A stretch of DNA of 64,000 nt. Source: NBLH01 sp050296515 (GTDB taxonomy: Bacteria > Bacteroidota > Bacteroidia > Bacteroidales > NBLH01). The translations under genes and the position numbers were made by a program. The notes beneath the pieces were generated by a model. That model ran no database searches and was not told where the DNA came from. It worked only from the letters and a program-made list of their open reading frames with translations. The stretch's first letter is position 1. The number at the start of each line of letters is the position of its first letter. Location of the stretch: positions 25,779-89,778 of the forward strand of contig JBNKRJ010000012.1 in NCBI GenBank assembly GCA_050296515.1. Direction: 5' to 3'. This document shows, piece after piece, positions 1-8,138 of this stretch.

Positions 1-1
1 G

Positions 2-3000
2 GTTGTAATTACAGGTGTTTCAGGTGCGGGTAAATCAAGTTTATTGAAATACACCTTGGCCAATTACCTAAGAAAAAAATTAAACGGAACCAACATTGAA
101 CATGGTGAGTTTGAAAAAATAGAAGGACTTGAAAACATTGACAAAATCATCGAAGTAGATCAATCTCCTATTGGAAAAACGCCCAGGAGTAATCCTGCAA
201 CCTATACAAAGTTATTTGATCAAATACGTGATTTTTATGCTTCATTAAAAGAGGCAAAACAAGCCAAACTAAGCAAATCAAATTTCTCTTTTAACACCAA
301 AGGTGGTAGATGTGAGAACTGCCAGGGAGCAGGCTATTTGCAAACCGGCATGCACTTTTTAGGAAATGTGGATGTTGTTTGCCCTGAATGCAATGGAAAA
401 CGTTTCCTCGAACAGGTTTTACAAGTAAAATACGAAGAAAAAAGCATTTATGAGGTATTGGAATTATCTATTAATCAAGCACATGATTTCTTTACCAATA
501 TTCCAAAAATAGCAAAACCCTTGCAAGTTTTAGTTGATTTAGGACTTGGGTATTTAAAACTGGGACAACGTTCAAGCACTTTATCCGGTGGAGAAGCACA
601 ACGTGTAAAATTAGCTGCAGAACTAAGCAAATCATCCACAGGAAAAACATTGTATATTCTGGATGAGCCTTCACGAGGACTTCATTTACATGACATTAAC
701 ATTTTGCTAAAATCCTTTTACAAGCTGTTGAATAATGGCAACTCAGTGATGCTTATAGAACACAATCTAAGAATGGCTCAGGCAGCAGATCATGTTATTG
801 ATTTAGGCCCTGGTAGTGGTGAAGATGGTGGAGAATTAGTATTTGAGGGGAAACCAGAGGAGTTAATAAAATGTGCTAAATCTAAAACCGGACAGGCCTT
901 AAATGAATTATTAAATCCGCAAAAAGAGACACATACCCAACTTGAAAATGTTGCTAAAAAACCTAAAGATCATATTGTTTTAGAAGGAGTATCAACCAAC
1001 AACCTCAAAAACATCAACCTTAAACTCCCTGTTAATCAATTAATTGTTTTCACCGGGGTTTCAGGTAGTGGAAAATCATCCTTACTATTTGACACCTTAT
1101 ATGCCGAGGGACAAAAGCGTTTTAACGAAAACTTCTCTCCTTATATCAGAACCATGCTTGGACAACAAAAACAAGCTGATTTCGAGCTTATTTCAGGTCT
1201 TAGCCCTGTAATTGCCATTAAACAAAAGCGATTAAAAGCTAATGAGCGTTCCACCGTGGGTACCCTGGCAGAAATCTACGATTATTACCGGTTATTATAC
1301 TCCAGAATTGGTCAACTCAGGTATCCGGAAAAAGCTGATTTACTTACAGCTGCTCATTTTTCGTTCAACCAAAGCCAGGGATCATGCAAGCATTGCGAAG
1401 GATTAGGCTTCCAATATATTCCAGACGCAGATAAAGTAATAACCCACCCGAAAAAATCACTTATTGATGGAGCTCTTAAAGGGACAAAAACCGGAAAATT
1501 CTACGGGGAATCTGATGGTCAGTACGTTGCTGCGTTACTGTCTGTTGGTAAAGCAAAAGGCATTGACTATTCGCGCTCATGGGAAAACTTAAACGAGAAT
1601 GAAAAAAAGATTGCTTTTGAAGGATGTGATGATGAGCTGTTTGATGTAGATTGGAAATACAAAAGAAAAAACAGGGAAGGAGTACATAATTTCCAGAGCA
1701 AATGGCCGGGATTTTCAGGTCATATTCTTGAAGAATACCAGCGAAAGCAAGTAGATAAAAGAGGCCAAGAGTTGTTGCCTTTAATGAAAACACAGGCATG
1801 TGCTCATTGTCAGGGTAACAGACTGAATGACTTATCGTTATCGATTAAAGTTATAGGTAAAAACATCAGCGAACTGACAGCTTTAACCATTGATAAGAGC
1901 ATCCACTTTTTTAAACAAGATGGAAGTTCTTTAAGTCTGGCCGAAAAGGCAATTTTTAAGCCCATTGCCATTGAAGTGATTCGAAGACTGGAACTGATTA
2001 GTAAAAGCGGCCTCTCCTACCTAAGTCTTGACCGCCCTTCAGTAAGCCTTTCAGGTGGAGAAGCCCAGCGCTTACGTTTGGCGGGAATGCTTGGCTCTGA
2101 ACTCACAGGAATAACTTACATCTTAGACGAGCCTACAGCAGGTTTGCATTCATCTGACACAGAAGGATTAATTGATATTCTGAAACAAATCAGGGATTTA
2201 GGAAACACAGTAATCATTGCAGAACATGATGAAGACATCATCAAAGCTGCTGATTATTTGGTTGATTTGGGACCACTAGCGGGTGAAAAAGGTGGTGAAA
2301 TTGTAGCTGCCGGAAATTACGAGCAACTACTTCACTCAACAAACTCATTAACAGCTAATTATTTAAACAAGAAAGAGACTCAATTTTATAGAAAGCCAAA
2401 AGAATTCAAAGAAAAAGCGCTGGAAATCAAAGCTGCTTCAGCCAACAATTTAAAAAACATTGATGTTGATTTTTATTCTTCTTGTATCAACGTTATTACA
2501 GGCGTTTCGGGTAGTGGAAAATCAAGTTTACTTTTTGAAGTCATCCAAAAATCTATAAAACAAAGAAAACCAGCTAATTGCAAATCGTTTAACATCACTG
2601 AGCAATTTGAAAACATTGTATTTGTTGACCAGGAAATGACAACGGCCTCAAGCCTTTCGAGTATTGCAACTTTCACAGGCATTTTTGACTATATTAGAGA
2701 TGAATTTGCAAAAGAAGCAAAAAAAACCAACTCCAAAATCAATAAAAACTATTTTTCTTACAATAGCAAAGGAGGACGGTGCGAAACCTGTAAAGGACAT
2801 GGTTTTACAAAAACAACACTTGACTTTTTACCGGATATTTATTCAATCTGCCCGAATTGTAACGGGAAAATATATACCCCAGAAGCCCTGCAATATCAAA
2901 TACATGGAAAATCCGTTGCTGATGTACTTGAATTATCAATTAATGAAGCACTTATCACTTTTGCAAATCACAATAAAATACACCATAAGCTGGAAGTTTT

Positions 3001-3376
3001 AAAAGAAACGAACCTGGACTATTTAAAAATTGGTCAACGATTAAACACCTTATCTGGTGGAGAACTGCAAAGATTAAAACTGGCCGTAGAGTTCATGAAA
3101 TCATCTCATGGAAAAAGCTTGTATCTTTTGGATGAACCAACCACCGGCCTGCATTTTGAGGATATCAAACATCTGATTATGTTATTTGATAAACTTGCAC
3201 AAAATGGTCATACATTGATAATTACAGAACATAATCCAACTCTAATTAAAAATGCAGATTACATTGTTGATTTAGGTCCCAAAGGAGGTGATAAAGGAGG
3301 TGAATTGATCGTATCCGGAGATGTTAAGTCCATCAAAAGTTGTAAAATATCTTTGACAGGAAAATATTTGAAATAG
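2..3376 (+). CDS. Tandem UvrA-like ABC ATPase, 5' end outside window
   Basis: This is a UvrA-family DNA-damage-recognition-type ATPase. The reading frame is open from base 2, where the Walker A motif GVSGAGKSS is already present, so the TTG at 44 is not the start and the N-terminus lies outside the window. Three ABC modules are visible. The first has a zinc finger (CENC...CPEC), the signature LSGGEAQR and Walker B LYILDEPSRGLH. The second has GVSGSGKSS, CKHC...CAHC and LDEPTAGLH. The third has GVSGSGKSS, CETC...CPNC, LSGGELQR and LLDEPTTGLH. The order is NBD2-NBD1-NBD2, so one complete UvrA follows at least half of another: a tandem fusion rather than canonical UvrA of about 940 residues. Such paralogues are usually separate from the housekeeping uvrA. 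Whether it acts in repair or in resistance to DNA-binding drugs cannot be told here. Confidence 0.88.
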   Translation, partial: VVITGVSGAGKSSLLKYTLANYLRKKLNGTNIEHGEFEKIEGLENIDKIIEVDQSPIGKTPRSNPATYTKLFDQIRDFYASLKEAKQAKLSKSNFSFNTKGGRCENCQGAGYLQTGMHFLGNVDVVCPECNGKRFLEQVLQVKYEEKSIYEVLELSINQAHDFFTNIPKIAKPLQVLVDLGLGYLKLGQRSSTLSGGEAQRVKLAAELSKSSTGKTLYILDEPSRGLHLHDINILLKSFYKLLNNGNSVMLIEHNLRMAQAADHVIDLGPGSGEDGGELVFEGKPEELIKCAKSKTGQALNELLNPQKETHTQLENVAKKPKDHIVLEGVSTNNLKNINLKLPVNQLIVFTGVSGSGKSSLLFDTLYAEGQKRFNENFSPYIRTMLGQQKQADFELISGLSPVIAIKQKRLKANERSTVGTLAEIYDYYRLLYSRIGQLRYPEKADLLTAAHFSFNQSQGSCKHCEGLGFQYIPDADKVITHPKKSLIDGALKGTKTGKFYGESDGQYVAALLSVGKAKGIDYSRSWENLNENEKKIAFEGCDDELFDVDWKYKRKNREGVHNFQSKWPGFSGHILEEYQRKQVDKRGQELLPLMKTQACAHCQGNRLNDLSLSIKVIGKNISELTALTIDKSIHFFKQDGSSLSLAEKAIFKPIAIEVIRRLELISKSGLSYLSLDRPSVSLSGGEAQRLRLAGMLGSELTGITYILDEPTAGLHSSDTEGLIDILKQIRDLGNTVIIAEHDEDIIKAADYLVDLGPLAGEKGGEIVAAGNYEQLLHSTNSLTANYLNKKETQFYRKPKEFKEKALEIKAASANNLKNIDVDFYSSCINVITGVSGSGKSSLLFEVIQKSIKQRKPANCKSFNITEQFENIVFVDQEMTTASSLSSIATFTGIFDYIRDEFAKEAKKTNSKINKNYFSYNSKGGRCETCKGHGFTKTTLDFLPDIYSICPNCNGKIYTPEALQYQIHGKSVADVLELSINEALITFANHNKIHHKLEVLKETNLDYLKIGQRLNTLSGGELQRLKLAVEFMKSSHGKSLYLLDEPTTGLHFEDIKHLIMLFDKLAQNGHTLIITEHNPTLIKNADYIVDLGPKGGDKGGELIVSGDVKSIKSCKISLTGKYLK

Positions 3377-3377
3377 G

Positions 3378-3422
3378 GAATTAGAACTTAGAACTTTTTT
3401 ACGAAGTTCCAGGTTCTAATTT
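3378..3422. terminator. Hairpin between convergent genes
   Basis: ATTAGAAC (3380-3387) pairs with GTTCTAAT (3413-3420), and inside it GAACTT (3391-3396) pairs with AAGTTC (3404-3409), enclosing a short T-rich loop. It lies between the UvrA-like gene and the converging ExbB-like gene and probably ends both transcripts. Related sequence recurs in other gaps of the window (about 20560 and 27560-27790). Confidence 0.5.
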
Positions 3423-3438
3423 CTAAGTTCCGATTTTA

Positions 3439-3789
3439 TTATTCTTCCTTATTTTTCCATACCAAAACAATTATTCCAATACGGGCAATTAAAAAGGTGA
3501 ATAATCCACCTGCTGGTGCTATCAAGGAAACCTTAAAACCTCCGGCAATAGCTGCTTGCGAAACAGCGCCTACTGTCTGGATTGAATCAAATGCATTAAT
3601 TAGTCCAATGGTCATGCCCAAAACGCTCCATGCAAGTGTAAAACTACCTAAAGGAGAAACCAGAGCAATAATCTTCGTCGGTTTACTCTTATTTAAAAGT
3701 CCAAGAAAAATTAATACGAGTATCAAGATAAATAAAAGTAGGATTGGGTACATAAAAAAAGGCCCACCAACATTAAGTAAATTTGTCAT
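3439..3789 (-). CDS. Small MotA/TolQ/ExbB-like membrane protein
   Basis: This is a 116-residue integral membrane protein. The first hydrophobic segment (residues about 10-30) is followed by a basic turn, then a glycine-rich region, LGMTIGLINAFDSI...AIAGGFKVSLIAPAGGLFTFLIARIG, that follows the GLIGTVxGM...AFxxI...ALxTTAxGL pattern of MotA/TolQ/ExbB channel proteins. It is about half the length of typical ExbB and has no adjacent ExbD or TonB, so energy coupling is an inference. I chose the ATG at 3789 because the upstream in-frame ATG would place the promoter-like TACTTTTG inside the coding region. It is convergent with the UvrA-like gene and probably monocistronic. Confidence 0.7.
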   Translation of the reverse strand: MTNLLNVGGPFFMYPILLLFILILVLIFLGLLNKSKPTKIIALVSPLGSFTLAWSVLGMTIGLINAFDSIQTVGAVSQAAIAGGFKVSLIAPAGGLFTFLIARIGIIVLVWKNKEE

Positions 3790-3819
3790 AATAATTTTAA
3801 TTAAAAATGAATACTGGCT

Positions 3820-3827
3820 CAAAAGTA
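3820..3827 (-). promoter_or_regulatory. Candidate -7 promoter element
   Basis: On the minus strand this reads TACTTTTG, an exact match to the Bacteroidota -7 consensus TAnnTTTG, about 30 bases before the start of the ExbB-like gene. No clear -33 TTTG is seen at the usual distance. Confidence 0.4.
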
Positions 3828-4004
3828 CCCATAGCATAAACATGAAAATATCAATTACGATTACCTACAATATTCTTTCACTATTTGACGAGATAACGTC
3901 TGTAAAGTGAAACTTTTACATATAATGCTGCTAAATAAAGGACAAAAACTGTAATTTATCTACAAAATTGAATCAATTAATCTAAAATATGTAATATTGT
4001 TACT

Positions 4005-5084
4005 GTGAATTTGCTAAAATTTTTAAATACAAAAGCTATTCTTCTTCATACCGCCTTTTGGATAGGGGTTTGGTTTTTCTTTATATATTTTTTTAGCTAC
4101 AATTCAAAAGATAGTGACTATGTCGCCTGGTTTTCGAGCTTTCTTCTTCCAGTTACAATGACAACAAGTTATTATGTTGTCTACCAGCTTATCCCCCAAT
4201 ATTTACTACTTCGAAAATATTTAAAATTTGCCCTTTATAGTTTCTATACTTTAGTTTACTCAACCTGTTTTATAGTTTTTACTATTATTGGTAGTTTCAT
4301 TTTTTTGTCAAAATTAGATGTAACTGATATGCCTCCGATGAGTAAAAACTTTATTTTCATTTTAATTCTGGTATACTTGGTAGTTGGCTTTATGGGCTTT
4401 GTAAGCATTTTAAACCACAACTTCAAAACCATTTCAAAAAATAAGGAACTTCAAAATAAAATCCTTGAAACACAGTTGCAATTAAAAGATCAGGAGCTTA
4501 ACCACCTTAAAAAACAAATTCATCCGCATTTTTTATTTAACACTCTGAATACCATTTATGGATTTGCCTTAAAGCAATCGAAACATACACCCGAAATTAT
4601 CTTGAAACTTTCAAACCTTCTCGATTACATTTTATACCAGGTAAATAAACCGAAAGTAAGCCTGAAAGAGGAGGTTTTACATATAAAGGAATACATTGAA
4701 CTCGAAAAAATAAGATTTAAAGACACGCTAAAGGTGTCATTTTCAAGTAGTAAGATTGCAGAAGAAATCCAAGTGGCCCCGATGTTATTAATTCCTTTTG
4801 TTGAAAACACTTTTAAGCATGGCAATTTGATAAATGGTTTTTTAAGTATTGAAATTAATGTATTGGTTGAAAATAATAGCTTGTGCTTTTCCATTAAAAA
4901 TACGGTACAACCAAAGCAGGATGAAAATACGAATGACGGAATTGGCCTCGAAAACATAAAAAAAAGATTGGATTTACAGTATTCCGGCAATTACGAATTA
5001 AATAATACGATAGATAGGAATTGGTACATAGTTGATTTAAAAATTTTAGATTTAACCCTGATAAAAGATGTCCAAAACAATTAA
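4005..5084 (+). CDS. LytS-type sensor histidine kinase
   Basis: This is a 359-residue membrane sensor kinase of the His_kinase (PF06580) type. Four hydrophobic segments fill residues 1-140, followed by a coiled linker (about 145-168) and the phosphoacceptor region QIHPHFLFNTLN, with the predicted phosphorylated histidine near residue 175. The ATPase part includes PMLLIPFVENTFKHG and a glycine pair in DGIGLENIKKRL. The GTG at 4005 gives a full first membrane segment. It overlaps the next gene, a LytTR response regulator, by 17 bases, so the two form a translationally coupled two-component pair. No extracellular sensing domain is visible, so the signal is unknown. Confidence 0.9.
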   Translation: MNLLKFLNTKAILLHTAFWIGVWFFFIYFFSYNSKDSDYVAWFSSFLLPVTMTTSYYVVYQLIPQYLLLRKYLKFALYSFYTLVYSTCFIVFTIIGSFIFLSKLDVTDMPPMSKNFIFILILVYLVVGFMGFVSILNHNFKTISKNKELQNKILETQLQLKDQELNHLKKQIHPHFLFNTLNTIYGFALKQSKHTPEIILKLSNLLDYILYQVNKPKVSLKEEVLHIKEYIELEKIRFKDTLKVSFSSSKIAEEIQVAPMLLIPFVENTFKHGNLINGFLSIEINVLVENNSLCFSIKNTVQPKQDENTNDGIGLENIKKRLDLQYSGNYELNNTIDRNWYIVDLKILDLTLIKDVQNN

Positions 5085-5790
5085 CTGCATTATTGTTGAT
5101 GATGAGCCAGTTGCACGAGAAATTCTTGATCAACATTTATCCAAAATTGAAGGAGTAAATGTGCTTGCTTTATGCAAAAATGCACTGGATGCATTTAATA
5201 TGATTAATGCTAAAAAAATTGATTTAATCTTTCTGGACATTAATATGCCTGAAATTTCAGGTTTGTCATTTGCTAAATCGATTAATAAGAACATAAAGAT
5301 CATTTTCACCACTGCCTATCGGGAATATGCAATTGATGGATTTGATTTACAGGCGGTTGATTATTTATTAAAACCTATTTCTTTCGAGCGATTATTGCAG
5401 GCCATAAAAAAATTCATGGATGAAAATATCCAGATTGAGCATATTGTACAAGATGAAATAACTGAAGAAAAAAGCGATTATATTTTTGTACGTTCAGACC
5501 GAAAAATGGTGAAAGTGCGTTTCTCTGAAATAAATTACATCGAAAGTATCAGTGATTACATAAAAATATATCTTACAGAAAAAAATGTTATAACAAGAGA
5601 AACCATCTCAAATATTGAAGCAAAACTTCCACAAAACGAATTTATTCGAACACATCGATCTTATATCGTTTCCATTGATAAAATAGTTTCTTTTACTAAT
5701 GAGACCATTGACTTGGAAAACAAAAAAGAAATTCCTATCAGCCGAAGTTATAAAAATGAAGTGCTTCAAAAGCTGGAAAACAAACTGTAA
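5068..5790 (+). CDS. LytTR-family response regulator
   Basis: This 240-residue regulator has an N-terminal receiver domain (residues about 5-120) with the acidic pair D11/D12, the phosphoacceptor D57 in IFLDINMP and the conserved lysine in LLKPISF. A LytTR DNA-binding domain follows (about 137-237), with the typical FIRTHRSYIV and IPISRSYK motifs. It is the cognate partner of the overlapping upstream sensor kinase. LytTR regulators bind direct repeats upstream of their targets; no such site is assigned here. The next gene begins 4 bases after the stop and may be in the same transcript. Confidence 0.93.
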   Translation: MSKTINCIIVDDEPVAREILDQHLSKIEGVNVLALCKNALDAFNMINAKKIDLIFLDINMPEISGLSFAKSINKNIKIIFTTAYREYAIDGFDLQAVDYLLKPISFERLLQAIKKFMDENIQIEHIVQDEITEEKSDYIFVRSDRKMVKVRFSEINYIESISDYIKIYLTEKNVITRETISNIEAKLPQNEFIRTHRSYIVSIDKIVSFTNETIDLENKKEIPISRSYKNEVLQKLENKL

Positions 5791-5794
5791 AACA

Positions 5795-6349
5795 ATGAAA
5801 ATCAGGGATGTACTTAGCTATATTTTAATCTTCGGATCTATTTTTAATGGTTTTAGCCAAAATACAAATAAATTCCCTGATTCATGGCTCGGAACTTATC
5901 AGGGCTACATGTACATTTTAAGAGCAAATTCAGAAAGAATTGACACTGTTGATGTAATTTTCGAATTTTCAGCAACAAATCAAGACAAAAAATGGACTTA
6001 CCGAATGACCTATAAAAGTCCAAAATACAGAGACATTGTAAAAGATTATGAACTCATTAAGCCTGATAGCCTGTCCAAAAACGTTTATTTACTGGATGAA
6101 AATGATGGGATATATATCGAAGATGTATTAATGGGTAATGCCCTTTACAGTGCCTTTTCAGTTGCAGAAAGAAGATTGGTGAGTATTCTGCGAAAGGAAG
6201 AGAATGAACTATTCATGGAAATATTTACCGGCAAAGACCAAAGTTCACTTGTTTCAAAAAATAAAGCAGATAAACCTGAAGATGTGTTTGAAGTAAAAAG
6301 TTATGCTCCTTTTACAACGCAGTTTGTAAGGTTTAAAAAGATAAAATAA
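5795..6349 (+). CDS. Secreted protein of unknown function
   Basis: This 184-residue protein starts with a clear signal peptide (MKIRDVLSYILIFGSIFNGF, probable cleavage near SQ). The mature part reads as a beta-rich domain (SWLGTYQGYMYIL, DVIFEFSATN, KKWTYRMTYKSP). I do not recognise the family. The ATG at 5795 is preferred over an earlier in-frame ATG because it begins the signal peptide. It starts 4 bases after the LytTR regulator and may be co-transcribed with the two-component pair. Confidence 0.7.
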   Translation: MKIRDVLSYILIFGSIFNGFSQNTNKFPDSWLGTYQGYMYILRANSERIDTVDVIFEFSATNQDKKWTYRMTYKSPKYRDIVKDYELIKPDSLSKNVYLLDENDGIYIEDVLMGNALYSAFSVAERRLVSILRKEENELFMEIFTGKDQSSLVSKNKADKPEDVFEVKSYAPFTTQFVRFKKIK

Positions 6350-6372
6350 CCTTAATGGAAGTTATCTTTTTC

Positions 6373-6380
6373 TACCTTTG
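6373..6380 (+). promoter_or_regulatory. Candidate -7 promoter element for recR
   Basis: TACCTTTG matches TAnnTTTG, 23 bases before the recR ATG. A -33 element is not obvious. Confidence 0.45.
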
Positions 6381-6403
6381 TTCTTCAAAACATATTCTAT
6401 CAA

Positions 6404-7027
6404 ATGGAAAAAGAAAACTACTCCTCAAAACTATTCGATGATACCATCAACGAGTTTTCAAAACTCCCTGGCATTGGCAAGAGAACAGCTACAAGGCTAG
6501 TTCTTCATTTGTTGAAACTTGAAAAAGAAAACCTTGAATATTTTGGTGAAACCATTATCAAGCTAGCCAAAGAAATTAAGCATTGCAACATTTGTCACAA
6601 TATTTCGGATACTGAAACCTGTTCCATTTGTGCCGATAAATTGCGTGATGACTCAACCATTTGTGTAGTAGAAAACATAAAAGATGTAATAGCCATAGAA
6701 AATACGCAGCAATTTAGAGGCAAATACCATATTTTAGGAGGTATTTTATCACCAATGGAAGGCATTGGGCCTTCCGATTTAAATATACACAGTCTTGAAT
6801 TACGGGTAAAAAATGGTGAAATCAATGAACTCATACTCGCTTTAAGCCCAACAATGGAAGGTGATACCACCAATTTTTACCTTTACAAAAAATTCAGCCA
6901 ACTTGGAGTAAAACTGACTACTTTAGCTCGTGGAGTTTCATTTGGTGACGAATTAGAATATGCCGATGAGATTACATTGGGTCGCTCAATCATTAATCGT
7001 CAGCCATTTGATGGGAATGCCATGTAA
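6404..7027 (+). CDS. recR: Recombination mediator RecR
   Basis: RecR works with RecF and RecO to load RecA on gapped DNA. The 207 residues match the family length and order: a helix-hairpin-helix (LPGIGKRTA, residues 21-29), a four-cysteine zinc motif (C61, C64, C73, C76) and a Toprim domain (about 85-175) starting with CVVENIKDVIAIE and holding GGILSPMEGIGP. The C-terminal region has the conserved LARGVSFGDELEYADEITLGR. It has its own promoter-like element and no obvious operon partner. Confidence 0.97.
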   Translation: MEKENYSSKLFDDTINEFSKLPGIGKRTATRLVLHLLKLEKENLEYFGETIIKLAKEIKHCNICHNISDTETCSICADKLRDDSTICVVENIKDVIAIENTQQFRGKYHILGGILSPMEGIGPSDLNIHSLELRVKNGEINELILALSPTMEGDTTNFYLYKKFSQLGVKLTTLARGVSFGDELEYADEITLGRSIINRQPFDGNAM

Positions 7028-7251
7028 AATATAGACATTGAGTCATTTGTAGGAGTAACTAATGACCTATGAATTACTGACTGACTATCACCAATTATAA
7101 GTTCAATAATCCCCTCAAAGAATTAAATTAAAAAAATTGCTCAATACACTTCACCTCAAAATAAAACTATTTTACCGACTCAAACTGAAATTTAGCGAAA
7201 ATCAATAGTGGTTTTATTGCTTTTGCATTATCTTTATAAGAAAAATTGAAT

Positions 7252-7647
7252 ATGGAAAAGATAGAAGATTTATTTAAAAAGTTTGTTTATACAGGCGTAG
7301 GCCTTGCCGCAATGACAGGTGAAAAGCTAAAAAAAGCAGTTGATGAACTGATAAAAGATGAAAAAATTTCAAGCAAAGAGGGTGAAAAAATTGTCAAAGA
7401 TTTTGTAAAAAGTACTGAGTCAAAATCAAAAGAACTTGAAGAGGACTTAAAAAAGGCTGTTAATAAAGTAATTGACAAATTTAATTTTGCAAAAAAAGAT
7501 GAAGTAAGCAAGCTTGAAAAAAAAGTTGCTGAACTTGAAAAACTTTTGAAAAAAGATGCTGCTAAAACAACAAAGAAGACAGCAGCCAAAAAAAACACAG
7601 CTAAAAAAACAACGACTAAGAAAGATAAAAAAGATAGCAGCAAATAG
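7252..7647 (+). CDS. Phasin-like coiled-coil protein with lysine-rich tail
   Basis: This 131-residue protein resembles the phasin/PHA-granule-associated regulator family. An N-terminal YTGVGLAAMTGEKLKKAVDEL segment, typical of that family, is followed by a long charged helix (about 30-95) with heptad spacing and a C-terminal tail of Lys/Ala/Thr repeats (TAAKKNTAKKTTTKKDKKD). The tail resembles the basic tails of some DNA-binding proteins. Binding to storage granules or to nucleic acid is inferred only. The ATG at 7252 is used rather than the TTG six bases upstream. A hairpin follows the stop codon. Confidence 0.7.
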   Translation: MEKIEDLFKKFVYTGVGLAAMTGEKLKKAVDELIKDEKISSKEGEKIVKDFVKSTESKSKELEEDLKKAVNKVIDKFNFAKKDEVSKLEKKVAELEKLLKKDAAKTTKKTAAKKNTAKKTTTKKDKKDSSK

Positions 7648-7667
7648 TCTGAATATTTTGAAATTAT

Positions 7668-7709
7668 TGCCCATGTAAGTTTGATTCTAATTATTCAATT
7701 GCATGGGCA
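7668..7709 (+). terminator. Hairpin after the phasin-like gene
   Basis: TGCCCATG (7668-7675) pairs perfectly with CATGGGCA (7702-7709) across a 26-base loop, followed by a short T-rich stretch. It is probably the transcript end. Confidence 0.5.
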
Positions 7710-8138
7710 TTTTCATATTCTTTCTGTTATAATGGACAAACAGCTCAATACATTAATATTAAAAAGGTTATCTTCCTGAAATTAGTTTTCTAGCAAATTA
7801 TCTTTTTTTATTTATATTTGGTACTTAGTTATGCTAATATACTGACCCGTTTGATTGGCAGGCATTTACAGCAACATATTTAACAAATTGTTTTTGGACT
7901 TCTTTTGTCAGAAGACTGAAGACAGAAGTCTGAAGTATTTCTACATATAGGTTTTCTCTTTTTACTTCGGTCTTCAAACTTCGGGCAAACTGATTTTTTC
8001 GAACAGAGTGGAAGTTTTATGGTAAATGGTCGACTATCCAAGCAACTTAGTAACCGCATAACTAACTCATCTTCAACAACTATTAACCTATACTTGGTTT
8101 CATTTTTGTGAAATCGGTAATTAACTACAAAACTAACT
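7710..8138. other. Intergenic region with inverted GAAG repeats
   Basis: No gene is seen here. Between 7911 and 7975 the motif GAAGACTGAAGAC/GAAGTCTGAAGT is followed by ACTTCGGTCTTC, its near-perfect reverse complement, so the RNA could fold into a long hairpin. TATATTTG at 7813-7820 matches the -7 consensus, but it is over 300 bases before the next start. Confidence 0.4.

Noticed and set aside
3497..3910. Plus-strand open frame opposite the ExbB-like gene
   Set aside because: It is a shadow of the minus-strand membrane gene, with no start context, domain or codon pattern of its own.
7287..7643. Minus-strand frame rich in Phe/Ser over the phasin-like gene
   Set aside because: It is the antisense of Lys-rich codons; composition is an artefact.
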